A stretch of DNA of 39,998 bases, taken from positions 1 to 39,998 of the forward strand of contig CAJWRJ010000014.1 of the NCBI GenBank assembly GCA_913046215.1, given 5' to 3'. The notes under the pieces are model-generated. The model saw only the letters and a list, made by a program, of their open reading frames with translations. It did no database searches and was not told the DNA's origin. Of this stretch, positions 24,072 to 32,582 are shown one piece after another (position 1 is the stretch's first letter; each line of letters begins with the position of its first letter). A program made the position numbers and the translations under genes. The stretch is from an uncultured Legionellales bacterium. Its GTDB lineage: Bacteria; Pseudomonadota; Gammaproteobacteria; Eutrophobiales; Eutrophobiaceae.

Positions 24072-25538
24072 ATGTCCTTCTTTTCTCCTAAGTCTTTAAA
24101 AATTTTAATATTTCGACATGAGATTGCAATTTTATTTTTAGTTGCCGTTATGGGCTTGATTGGTGGAATATCCGCATTTTTTTGGCAACAAAATTCTGCT
24201 GAATCAGTGCGTATCAACTCTATGTTTTACCTTACCGAGCAGATTAGGGGTGAATTATATGCACAAATTCAGGAAATGATTCGCGCAAGGGTGCTTGAAG
24301 ATACAAACGCATTGAAAGCATATCCAGAATACTCTAGAAGTATCTCAGAAAGATTTAACCAACTTAGAAGACGATCAGATTCACACGAGGAGGATATGGC
24401 AATTCAAGAACTAAATCTCTCATATCGGGAGATTCAAGTGGATATGAATAATATTTTTAGTAATCCATATATTGCTGACAGGTTAGCCCGTATACAAATT
24501 TTAAATCCTACATTTTCTCAACAAATGGTGGGTAAGTTTGAAAACCGTTATCACTCATTTAAGTCACTACTAAGAAAAAAACATCAAGCATTGGATAGTA
24601 CTTTAGAAATATGGACTAAATTCGCACCATTCGTTATTCCAATACCACTAATTATTGCATTTGTTATCGTTTTTTATACTCGACGTATCATGAGAATAAA
24701 GTTTATACAACCTATTGCAAATATTATGAGAGGGGCTAGCAAGATAAGTTCCGGACGATTAGATTATAAAATTAAAGAAGAAGGTGTTGAAGAGGTTTCA
24801 GAATTAGCTATATCAATTAATGATATGGCTAAAGAGTTATCAGATAATAGAGATACTCTTTTAGAAAATGAAAGACAAGTTGCTCTTGGATCACTAATTC
24901 CGGTCGTTGCTCATAATGTACGTAATCCATTAGCAAGTATACGAGCTACTGCTCAATTACTGGAAGATGCTGAGAATAAGGATGATATTACCGAATCTAA
25001 AAATGCAATTATAGATACAATTGATCGTCTTGGTCGTTGGGTAAGTTCATTAGTTTCTTATTTACATCCACTAGAACCTAACTTGAAACAAGTAAGCGCT
25101 CCTGAACTACTTGATGCTGCATTGAATGTTCTCAATGCAAAAATTAAAGAAAAAAATATTCAAATAATAAAAAAAGGCTGGGAGGAATTAACATTATTAA
25201 GTGTTGATCCAGATTTAATGGAGCAAGCATTATATAGTTTGTTAGCTAATTCTGTAGAAGCATCTCCAAAGTCGACTAATCTCGAAATAAGTGTTTTAAA
25301 TTTGAAGGAAACTATTGAGATACATATAGTCGATAACGGTCCAGGATTACCATTTGAACCAAAACCAGGAAATCTTGAGCCGGGCCCTTCAACAAAACGC
25401 TTTGGTACAGGATTAGGGATACCCATTGCATTTAAGATATGCCAAAAACATAACTGGACTCTGAAATTTGATGTTATGAAAGAAAAAGGCACAAAAGTGA
25501 TTATCATTGCGCCCTTAAAAGAGAAAAAGGAGCATTAG
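24072..25538 (+). CDS. Sensor histidine kinase (NtrB-like output, membrane bound)
   Basis: The 488-residue kinase has membrane segments near residues 12-37 and 185-202 flanking a mostly helical periplasmic domain of about 145 residues. A HAMP domain follows (about 203-260, with IANIMRGASKISSGRLDYKI, here limited to its core ISSGRLDYKI). The HisKA box is VVAHNVRNPLASIRATAQLL with His281 expected to be phosphorylated. ATP-binding motifs are LLANSVEASP (N box), VDNGPGLP and FGTGLGIPIAFKI. I choose ATG 24072; a GTG at 24012 would place the first 20 residues on the twin dyads. It precedes the sigma-54 activator by 2 bases and is divergent from pqqA. Confidence 0.93.
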   Translation: MSFFSPKSLKILIFRHEIAILFLVAVMGLIGGISAFFWQQNSAESVRINSMFYLTEQIRGELYAQIQEMIRARVLEDTNALKAYPEYSRSISERFNQLRRRSDSHEEDMAIQELNLSYREIQVDMNNIFSNPYIADRLARIQILNPTFSQQMVGKFENRYHSFKSLLRKKHQALDSTLEIWTKFAPFVIPIPLIIAFVIVFYTRRIMRIKFIQPIANIMRGASKISSGRLDYKIKEEGVEEVSELAISINDMAKELSDNRDTLLENERQVALGSLIPVVAHNVRNPLASIRATAQLLEDAENKDDITESKNAIIDTIDRLGRWVSSLVSYLHPLEPNLKQVSAPELLDAALNVLNAKIKEKNIQIIKKGWEELTLLSVDPDLMEQALYSLLANSVEASPKSTNLEISVLNLKETIEIHIVDNGPGLPFEPKPGNLEPGPSTKRFGTGLGIPIAFKICQKHNWTLKFDVMKEKGTKVIIIAPLKEKKEH

Positions 25539-25540
25539 TT

Positions 25541-26938
25541 ATGGCTGAATCAATGACTTCAACAGATGTTCCAATTCAAACTAAACAAATTCTTTTAGTT
25601 GAAGACGAGGTCGTCTTTGCTAATGCTGTAAAAAAACATCTACAACGAAAAGGGTATAGCGTTAATTTAGCAACAGATCTAGATACAGCAAGGCAATGTT
25701 ATAAAAAAAATACTCCAGATCTTATTCTATTAGATATGCGTTTACCCGATGGATCAGGTTTAGATTTACTATGTGAGATAAAATCAAAAAATACATCAAT
25801 TGAAATACTTGTAATGTCAGCATATGGAGAGCTTGAGGATGCTGTGTCTGCAATGAAATTAGGTGCTTCTGATTATCTTAAAAAACCAATAGATCTTGAG
25901 GAACTATTTGTCAATGTTAAAAAGGTTTTTGAAAAAAATGATCTGGCACAAAAGTTAAATTATTCTGAAAAACGTGAGCAGCATGCATCAGAAGAAGTTA
26001 ATTTTTTAGGTGAATGCGAATCAATTAATTCAATACGTATGCAGGTTGAAAAAATTTCTGCTTTATCTCAATCTGAATCAGGAATACCGCCTACTATTTT
26101 AATTTTAGGTGAAACGGGAACAGGAAAAGATGTGGTCGCAAGACTAATGCATTCAAAAAGTAGTCTAAGTAAAAAACCTTTTGTTCATGTAGATTGTGCA
26201 TCGCTACCAAAAGATCTTATTGAATCAGAATTATTTGGACATGAAAAAGGCGCTTTTACAAATGCAAATGCTTCGCGAGCTGGATTAATTGAGGCTGCTG
26301 AAGATGGTGTTTTATTTCTTGATGAAATTGCAGAGATTCCTATTGATTTGCAATCAAAACTGTTGGCCGTGCTCGAGAGAAGATCATTAAGAAGACTGGG
26401 CTCAACAAAAGAACGCCCAATTGCTGCATGGATTATAGCCGCAACGAATAGAGATATTCAGTTATTAGTTGATAGTGGAGAATTTAGATCTGATTTATAT
26501 TATCGATTGAATGTTATATCACTAACAATGCCGGCATTGCGCGAAAGAGATAACGACGTTATCTTATTAGCAAATTATTGTGCAACAATGACATCGAAGC
26601 GCTATAGTTTAGAATTTGATGGTTTTACAGATGAGGCAATAAAGTTAATAAAAAATTATTCTTGGTATGGTAATGTTAGAGAACTGAAGCATCTTATTGA
26701 GAGAGCTGTTTTATTAAATGGTGGAGGTACTTTGGATGCCAATATTTTGGGGATTGATATCAACAAAACTAGTGAGGAAGAATCCGATGTCAATGATGAA
26801 ACAACGCTGGGCGAAGCCGAATTACGTTTAATAAAGACTGCGTTAGAGCGAACGAATCGTAATGTATCAAAAGCAGCAAGAGAGCTTGGAATAACACGTA
26901 TGGCGCTTCGTTATCGAATTAAAAAATATAATTTATGA
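25541..26938 (+). CDS. Sigma-54-dependent response regulator (NtrC family)
   Basis: This 465-residue activator has three domains. Receiver: residues about 14-132, acidic pair Glu21-Asp22, phospho-acceptor Asp65 in LLDMRLPDGSG, Lys114 in YLKKP. AAA+ ATPase: about 155-395, with Walker A GETGTGKD (190-197), Walker B VLFLDE (257-262) and arginine-finger region FRSDLYYRLNV. Fis-type HTH: about 420-465, NVSKAARELGITRMALRYRI. The sigma-54 contact loop reads GAFTNA (237-242) instead of GAFTGA. Paired with the kinase just upstream, and the best candidate to act at the twin dyads and the pqqA promoter. Confidence 0.95.
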   Translation: MAESMTSTDVPIQTKQILLVEDEVVFANAVKKHLQRKGYSVNLATDLDTARQCYKKNTPDLILLDMRLPDGSGLDLLCEIKSKNTSIEILVMSAYGELEDAVSAMKLGASDYLKKPIDLEELFVNVKKVFEKNDLAQKLNYSEKREQHASEEVNFLGECESINSIRMQVEKISALSQSESGIPPTILILGETGTGKDVVARLMHSKSSLSKKPFVHVDCASLPKDLIESELFGHEKGAFTNANASRAGLIEAAEDGVLFLDEIAEIPIDLQSKLLAVLERRSLRRLGSTKERPIAAWIIAATNRDIQLLVDSGEFRSDLYYRLNVISLTMPALRERDNDVILLANYCATMTSKRYSLEFDGFTDEAIKLIKNYSWYGNVRELKHLIERAVLLNGGGTLDANILGIDINKTSEEESDVNDETTLGEAELRLIKTALERTNRNVSKAARELGITRMALRYRIKKYNL

Positions 26939-27237
26939 CAATGAATGAAAAAAAGAAAATAGAAATTGAAGCCGCAACCTTTAGAAGGCTCGTGGAGCAT
27001 TTTAGGGAGCATACAGAAGTACAGAATATTGATTTAATGAACTTAGCAGAATTTTGTAGAAACTGTATTTCTAAATGGTATAAAAAAGCAGCAGAAGACA
27101 ATGATATAGAATTGGAATATGAAGAAGCCAGAAAAATTATTTATGGTATGCCATATTCCGACTGGAAAGATAAATATCAAAAAGAAATGACTCAGGAACA
27201 AAAAGAGAAATTTGAAGCAAGAAAAAAAAGAAATTAG
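26935..27237 (+). CDS. DUF1244 family protein
   Basis: A 100-residue, charged, cytoplasmic protein with the family core VQNIDLMNLAEFCRNCISKW (residues about 29-48) and the later YGMPYSDWKDKYQKE. The paired Cys of FCRNC might bind metal, but no role is established for the family. Its start overlaps the stop of the sigma-54 activator in an ATGA arrangement (ATG 26935; another in-frame ATG follows two codons later), so translation is coupled. The stop interlocks with that of the convergent TraB gene: + TAG at 27235-27237 and - TAA at 27236-27234. Confidence 0.9.
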   Translation: MTMNEKKKIEIEAATFRRLVEHFREHTEVQNIDLMNLAEFCRNCISKWYKKAAEDNDIELEYEEARKIIYGMPYSDWKDKYQKEMTQEQKEKFEARKKRN

Positions 27238-28178
27238 TAAATAACTTCTAGCTTGTAGCCTTGACCATTAAGTAACTCTAACAGGCTATTATTTGCAATT
27301 AAATGCGATATACCAACAGCAACAAAAACATCTCCAAATTCAAACTCCTCTTTTATTGTTTTCAGCATTTTTTTATTTCGATCATCTAGCATTATTTGCA
27401 TGAATTGATCATAGAATCGTTTATTTGAATGTTTTATATCATTAAAAGCACGAATGCCAACAATATCTCGATTAACATACAAATTTACTAATTTTTTTAT
27501 ATCTCTAATGATCTCTTTTCGATTACATATTGTATCTTTAAGTATATTTATTTGATCTGCTTCGTTTATTTTTTCAAGTGAAGATATAATATTATCCATT
27601 GATTCTAGAGACTCAACTATAAGCCCCCTCTCTTTTGCTAACCTAAATAAGTTACTTTCAAGTGATGGAGCTCTAACAGGTTTTGGTCTACCTATAAGGT
27701 TAAATGCCGCCCATGGTTTAAGATATTTAATCTTTTTTATTTGATTTTCAGACAAGTTATAACTATCAAGTTGTTGTTTGAGTCTTTCAAAAAACACTCC
27801 ATCTAGAATTTGATCTAGTCGTTTACTATTTTTATAGTACATTCTATCAATATAGACTGAATTTGAAATATTATCAGGGATTACTTCAAGTATGAGTTTT
27901 TTACTGCTAACTAAAACATGCTTAACTTCATGAGGATATTTTGAAACTAAATAGTCTTGTGAATGCATTGTTCCATAAAGATAATTTACTTTATTTTTAG
28001 GAGTTATAACTTTCCAAAGGACTCCTTTTTCAAACAGTAGTTTTTCTTTTTGATTAGCATTATTTTCCGAGATTTCACTATTTTTAATAAACTCCTTACA
28101 TTCAGTGTTTATGTCTTTCGATAATGAAGGTGATGATATTGCGAATAAAAAAAATATAAGTAGCACTTTATTAGTCAT
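27234..28178 (-). CDS. TraB/GumN family protein
   Basis: The 314-residue precursor starts with a signal peptide (about residues 1-20, SPSLSK). It shows the family pattern: LYGTMHSQD with the first GxxH-like motif, PSLESNLFRLAKERGLIVESLES in the middle (shown in parts: LESNLF and GLIVESLES), and VFVAVGISHLIANNSLLELL with the second G-x-x-H near the C-terminus. These conserved His are thought to form a metalloprotease-like site (the Tiki/TraB fold), but activity of bacterial members is largely unproven. It faces the DUF1244 gene and is 23 bases downstream-independent of the TPR gene that follows on the same strand. It is probably periplasmic. Confidence 0.87.
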   Translation of the reverse strand: MTNKVLLIFFLFAISSPSLSKDINTECKEFIKNSEISENNANQKEKLLFEKGVLWKVITPKNKVNYLYGTMHSQDYLVSKYPHEVKHVLVSSKKLILEVIPDNISNSVYIDRMYYKNSKRLDQILDGVFFERLKQQLDSYNLSENQIKKIKYLKPWAAFNLIGRPKPVRAPSLESNLFRLAKERGLIVESLESMDNIISSLEKINEADQINILKDTICNRKEIIRDIKKLVNLYVNRDIVGIRAFNDIKHSNKRFYDQFMQIMLDDRNKKMLKTIKEEFEFGDVFVAVGISHLIANNSLLELLNGQGYKLEVIY

Positions 28179-28201
28179 GAAATTTTCTACTTATTATATT
28201 A

Positions 28202-29437
28202 TTAGATATTTTTATTTTTCTCTTTTTTTCTTTTGATGTTGTCTAGCCACCATCTTGCCTGTTCTTCCGTTGCTTTATCTGATAGTGCTTGTTCAAAAGA
28301 TAAAGCAGCTTCAGCTAAGTTTTCAATATTAAACTGAGCAATCCCTAGAAGTAAATTTATTTTAGATTTAAGAGTAAGATCCTCAGATTCTAGCTCAACA
28401 TTTAGTATTTCATTTGCATTATTCCAATTCTCATTTTCAATATATAGTTGACCAAGACGTAGTCTAGAATTTTCATCATTATATAAATTAATAATTTCTA
28501 TAAATACAGATTCAGCTTTATCATTTTCCTGAGCTAATATCCAGCTATCTACAAGCATCGTTAGCATTTCTAGTGATGTATCAATTCTGCCAGTAGCTAT
28601 TTCTTTTTCTAATATTAGTGCTGCTTTGAAAGGATTTTCAAAATATAAATAATTTTTACAAAGCTGAACTATTTGTTTTTTTTTCAAAAAATCTTTTGCA
28701 TATGCAAGCTCATATACAGCTAATGCTTTCTTATCTCTACCGAGCTGTTGATAAATACCAGCAAGTTGAATCCAATATTTCTTTTTTGCAGGATATTTGA
28801 TAATAATATCCTCAAGAGTTAATGCAGCGTTATCAAAATCATTAGTTTCATAATAACCAGATAACAATAATTCATACCAATTTAATGGAGGTGTTTTGGT
28901 TAGAGAAACTGCTTTACTTGCATATGAAATTACTTCTTGATGATTTTCGAGATAATAATAGGCGGTAGCCGCTAATATGTACGCCTCAGGTTCAGGCTTT
29001 TTTTCATTTTCGAACCATTTTAAAATATAATTGAGACCTTCTTGGTATTTTTCCGAGTAAATCAGCAATTGAGTGACTGTGTAATAAAGTTTATGCGTTA
29101 CTTCTTCTGGAAGTGCATCATATGATAATGCTTTAACAAAACTCTCAGCCGATGCTTTAAAATCACCTAGATTATTATGAATATATCCGACTGTTTGGTG
29201 AACAACTGCCGCATCATAATCTTTTATATTGCCTGCAGCTATCATCTTTAGAAGTTTTTGTAATGCTTCATCATTCTTTCCTTCATCAATATCATTCTGA
29301 ACATTTTTGAGTACCGAGTGCGTACCTGTTTGTAAAGAGTAAGAGGTACTTTTAGCTAAAACAGAACATGTAAACATTAAAAGTGCAAATGTTAAAAGAA
29401 GAAAATATGATAGATTTTTTATATGTATATGCATCAT
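28202..29437 (-). CDS. TPR-repeat protein of the TonB2 cluster
   Basis: The 411-residue precursor has an N-terminal signal (residues about 1-28, ending SVLA-KS) and then tetratricopeptide-like helical repeats through most of its length (e.g. AVVHQTVGYIHNNLGDFKAS and YWIQLAGIYQQLGRDKKAL, each within a 34-residue spacing, and a final LLLGIAQFNIENLAEAALSF). It overlaps the tonB gene by 4 bases and comes last in the exbB-exbD-tonB order, as the TPR protein does in TonB2 clusters of marine gammaproteobacteria. Expected role: a periplasmic scaffold for TonB2-dependent uptake. Ligand unknown. Confidence 0.9.
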   Translation of the reverse strand: MMHIHIKNLSYFLLLTFALLMFTCSVLAKSTSYSLQTGTHSVLKNVQNDIDEGKNDEALQKLLKMIAAGNIKDYDAAVVHQTVGYIHNNLGDFKASAESFVKALSYDALPEEVTHKLYYTVTQLLIYSEKYQEGLNYILKWFENEKKPEPEAYILAATAYYYLENHQEVISYASKAVSLTKTPPLNWYELLLSGYYETNDFDNAALTLEDIIIKYPAKKKYWIQLAGIYQQLGRDKKALAVYELAYAKDFLKKKQIVQLCKNYLYFENPFKAALILEKEIATGRIDTSLEMLTMLVDSWILAQENDKAESVFIEIINLYNDENSRLRLGQLYIENENWNNANEILNVELESEDLTLKSKINLLLGIAQFNIENLAEAALSFEQALSDKATEEQARWWLDNIKRKKEKNKNI

Positions 29438-30117
29438 TTTTTTAGAGTAAATTTTATATCTTGTCTAGCACGTTTTTCAACAGGTTGTCCGTCCACCATA
29501 TCAGGATTAAATTTCCACTTAGCGATAGCTCTTAATACTGATTTATCAAATATGTTAGGGGGATTCGATTCAATAATTTCAGCATCTTTAACTGATCCAT
29601 CTATTGTAATTGTAAATTCAACAGTTACATTGCCCTCTATTTTACTTCGAAGCGCCCGTTTTGGATAAACCGGCGGAATTCTAAGAGATGGTACAACATT
29701 GCTGTCTATATTTGGTTTACCAGGTCTTCCTAAGGCGCTTGAATCCCCTGATCCACTAAATTCACCGAGATATGGATCTCCAGCTATGGACATTGGAATG
29801 TCAATTTCTGGTTCTGGGAGTTCAACATCCATTTGCTGAGGTTTATCCACTGCAGGTGTTGGCATTTCAGGAGGAGGCGGATCTTCCTCTTCGGGCGGAG
29901 GCTCAATATCTTCAATTTTTTCTGGCGGCGGAACTGGTTTTTCAATAACTCGAGTAAAATCCAGAAAATTTCTATCTATTAGGTCTATATTAAATCCTTG
30001 TTCTCTACTAACAAGCTTCTGAATTAAAATAAATATCGCTATATTTAATAATAATGCAAGTAAAAGAAGCGTTGGTAATTTTACATTTTCTAAAATATTG
30101 ATTCTTGGTATTTTCAT
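29434..30117 (-). CDS. TonB protein (TonB2 type)
   Basis: TonB couples proton-driven ExbB-ExbD to outer-membrane receptors. The 227-residue product has one N-terminal membrane helix (about residues 14-33), then a proline-rich spacer from about 56 to 90 (PVPPPEK, EPPPEEEDPPPPEMP) alternating with acidic residues, and a C-terminal TonB domain (about 145-227) with PPVYPKRALRSKIEGNVTV, IIESNPPNIFDKSVLRAI and WKFNP. The short spacer and the neighbours fit the TonB2 class rather than classic TonB1. The acidic, not lysine-rich, spacer is a mild oddity. It begins 17 bases after exbD and overlaps the TPR gene by 4 bases. Confidence 0.95.
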   Translation of the reverse strand: MKIPRINILENVKLPTLLLLALLLNIAIFILIQKLVSREQGFNIDLIDRNFLDFTRVIEKPVPPPEKIEDIEPPPEEEDPPPPEMPTPAVDKPQQMDVELPEPEIDIPMSIAGDPYLGEFSGSGDSSALGRPGKPNIDSNVVPSLRIPPVYPKRALRSKIEGNVTVEFTITIDGSVKDAEIIESNPPNIFDKSVLRAIAKWKFNPDMVDGQPVEKRARQDIKFTLKK

Positions 30118-30134
30118 CGTAAAAATTAATATTT

Positions 30135-30545
30135 TTATTGCTGTTCATTCGATGCTGCGATTGAAACATTAGTTACTCCAGCAAGACGAACTTGATCAAG
30201 CACTTCAACAGTAATCCCCGTTCTTGAATTCTGATCAGCAAGTATAATTATTGTGCCTTCAGGATTTTGAGCATGCTCTCTTTCAACATAGGAACGAACA
30301 GCATTAACTTCAATTTTATTATTATCAATCCATACCTCACCTTCTTTACTAACAGCAATTATCATACTACCTTGTTCTTCTCTTACAGCTGATTTAGCAG
30401 TTGGCCTATCAACATCGATACCGGATTCTTTAGTAAAAGATGATGTTACCAAAAAGAAAATTAATAATATAAATACTGTGTCAATTAGTGGCGTAAGATT
30501 TATATCTTCAACTTTTGATTCTTGTTTTGAATGTACTTGTCTCAT
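30135..30545 (-). CDS. exbD: Biopolymer transport protein ExbD
   Basis: ExbD is the one-helix partner of ExbB and carries protons through an Asp in its membrane segment. The 136-residue product shows VEDINLTPLIDTVFILLIFF with Asp22 at the expected place, followed by a periplasmic domain (about residues 45-136, including IIAVSKEGEVWIDNNKI and IIILADQNSRTGITVEVLD). ExbD2-type proteins of this length are usual in TonB2 clusters. It lies 4 bases after exbB and 17 bases before tonB, so the three are one transcription unit. Confidence 0.95.
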   Translation of the reverse strand: MRQVHSKQESKVEDINLTPLIDTVFILLIFFLVTSSFTKESGIDVDRPTAKSAVREEQGSMIIAVSKEGEVWIDNNKIEVNAVRSYVEREHAQNPEGTIIILADQNSRTGITVEVLDQVRLAGVTNVSIAASNEQQ

Positions 30546-30549
30546 AAAA

Positions 30550-31101
30550 TTACTGTGTTAATAAATCTTGAATTTTATTTAATTTCTTATCTGTCGTTAA
30601 TGCATCTTTTGCAATCATTTCACTAGTTTTTGCTCGTTTTGTGAGATCAGCTGTAAAATAAATTCCGATAATGGATGTAGCTAACCCTGCAGTTGTTGGT
30701 AGCAATGCTCTTGATATTCCCTCTGCCATACCTCGAGCATTTCCCATGCCAAAAACATTCAGCACCTCAAATATTGAGATCATACCTGTAACTGTACCAA
30801 GCAATCCAAGCAAAGGAAGTAAGCCTGTTAGCGTTTGAATAGGAATGAGATTATGTTTTACCTCAGTTGATATCTCACTTATAAGACCATCTTTAATTCT
30901 AAGGGCATACCATGATGAATGATCTTGTCTATCTTGCCACCTCTTAACAATTTTATTGATTCTAATTGGGCATATTTTAAATAGGAAATAATAACGCTCT
31001 AATATAAGAACCCATAATATGATAGAAAGAAAAAAAATACTCACTAAGACGGGACCGCCTTTTGAAAAAAAATCTCTCATCATTTCAATTTGATCAAACA
31101 T
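30550..31101 (-). CDS. exbB: ExbB/TolQ-family proton channel protein
   Basis: The 183-residue inner-membrane protein forms the proton channel with ExbD. A first helix (about residues 15-35) is followed by a cytoplasmic loop, then the two-helix core LLPLLGLLGTVTGMISIFEV and SRALLPTTAGLATSIIGIYF, both family signatures. It is the short ExbB2 type. It lies 38 bases downstream of the TtpC-like gene and 4 before exbD, and it is the second of three MotA/TolQ-type proteins in the window, the others being at 21188-21928 and 31140-32582. Confidence 0.95.
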   Translation of the reverse strand: MFDQIEMMRDFFSKGGPVLVSIFFLSIILWVLILERYYFLFKICPIRINKIVKRWQDRQDHSSWYALRIKDGLISEISTEVKHNLIPIQTLTGLLPLLGLLGTVTGMISIFEVLNVFGMGNARGMAEGISRALLPTTAGLATSIIGIYFTADLTKRAKTSEMIAKDALTTDKKLNKIQDLLTQ

Positions 31102-31139
31102 TTTTATGTTGCTCTAATTATCTACTCTTTTATTTATAA

Positions 31140-32582
31140 TTATCCATCATCCGGTATTACAAATTCTGGTTCATCGCTATCTGCTGCACTTGGTTTAGAT
31201 TTATCTTCTTTTTTAACATTTTGATGTTGCGATGATTGACCAAAAACTTTTCTTCGATTTTCTTCAGCCAAAATGGCGACATAAGCCATACTCTTTTCAT
31301 CTAGAATTTGGATCAATGTATTACTTTTAGAAGACAGATAGCCATGAAAAAGAAGTAGTGGTATAGCTACTAGAAGTCCCATTACCGTAGTTACAAGAGC
31401 TTGAGATATACCACCCGACATGACTCGAGGATCGCCTGTTCCATATAGTGTTATCGATTGGAAAGTTTCGATAATACCGGTTACCGTTCCAAGTAGCCCT
31501 AATAATGGAGAAACGGCTGCAAGTAATGCTATTGTCCATAGACCACGCTGTAGTTTTGGCATTTCCTTTAAAATGGCCTCATCTAGTTTCAATCCAAGAG
31601 TTTCAGCATCAATTTCTGGATTATTTTTATAGACTAGCATAATACGTCCGAGCGCATTTTCATCAGGCTCCTCTTTTTGAAGTTGTTCATTAACTTTACG
31701 AGCTGTAATGAACAAAACAATTAATCTTTCAATAGCCAACAACAAACCAACAAACCCAATTATTAATATTACGTAACCTATTAGGCCGCCTTGCTCAATT
31801 CTATTTTTAAGATCAGGGACTTGAACTAGCAGAGCCAACATCGCACCGCGTGTTGGATCAATAGGAAAAGGGTAGATGCCGGTCTCTGGAGATTTAATTT
31901 CTCTTGCCATTTCTAAAAAACGTTGTCCCGGCTGTCTTCCTGGTTCCATTAATATTCCAGATTCTGGAAGAGATCTTAAAAAACGTCCATCTGATACAGC
32001 ATTAAAAACACCGATACGAGTAATATCTTGTTCTACTTCATTGCCTGCCGCTGTAATTATTTTTCCTTTAAATTGAACTACTTTTCCAGATTCAACCATT
32101 TCATCCATAGCTAATAACCAAAGTTCCTCTAATTCATCATATGATGGCAATTCCTTACGCGTTGATAAAATATCAAGTATTTTATCTCTATCAGGTTTTT
32201 GTGCGGAAACTAGAGATGTATCAATTATAGAATCAAGTTCGGCAGCAATTTGTTTAACGATTCCATCAAGCTCTCCAAGTGTTCCCATTTTTTCGTCTAG
32301 TATTTCTTTCTGTTTTTTTATTTCAATATCATAGCTTTCATATGTTGCTTTTAATGATACGCTTCGATCTTCCTCTTCTTTTAATTTTTTATTTGCTGAC
32401 GAAAGTAATTTTTTTTGTTCATTGCGTGCATTTTTAAACTTTGATTCTCTATTTATTAATGCTTCTTTTTCTTCTACGCGCTCTCTTTTAACCTGTTCTA
32501 GCAGCTCATCTAAATTAGTTGGCTCAGCAGCATAGGTTGAGGATATTAGTAAAATGAATATTATATTTATATATCTATTCAT
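31140..32582 (-). CDS. TtpC-like protein: periplasmic coiled coil plus MotA/TolQ/ExbB domain
   Basis: This 480-residue protein has a signal peptide (about residues 1-19), a long charged helical stretch (about 20-115, heptad-like, KKLKEEEDRSVSLKATYES shortened), a middle soluble region, and a C-terminal three-helix MotA/TolQ/ExbB domain whose core is SPLLGLLGTVTGIIETFQSI and ALVTTVMGLLVAIPLLL. That is the TtpC architecture required for TonB2 function in Vibrio. I choose ATG 32582, which begins the signal peptide; a TTG at 32594 is possible. It overlaps the DUF3450 gene end by 8 bases and precedes exbB. Its tail is hydrophilic and acidic. Confidence 0.9.
   Translation of the reverse strand: MNRYINIIFILLISSTYAAEPTNLDELLEQVKRERVEEKEALINRESKFKNARNEQKKLLSSANKKLKEEEDRSVSLKATYESYDIEIKKQKEILDEKMGTLGELDGIVKQIAAELDSIIDTSLVSAQKPDRDKILDILSTRKELPSYDELEELWLLAMDEMVESGKVVQFKGKIITAAGNEVEQDITRIGVFNAVSDGRFLRSLPESGILMEPGRQPGQRFLEMAREIKSPETGIYPFPIDPTRGAMLALLVQVPDLKNRIEQGGLIGYVILIIGFVGLLLAIERLIVLFITARKVNEQLQKEEPDENALGRIMLVYKNNPEIDAETLGLKLDEAILKEMPKLQRGLWTIALLAAVSPLLGLLGTVTGIIETFQSITLYGTGDPRVMSGGISQALVTTVMGLLVAIPLLLFHGYLSSKSNTLIQILDEKSMAYVAILAEENRRKVFGQSSQHQNVKKEDKSKPSAADSDEPEFVIPDDG

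Noticed and set aside
31327-31632. Extra open frames over the TtpC-like ExbB domain
   Set aside because: Both lie inside a well-supported gene in other frames and have no recognisable features.
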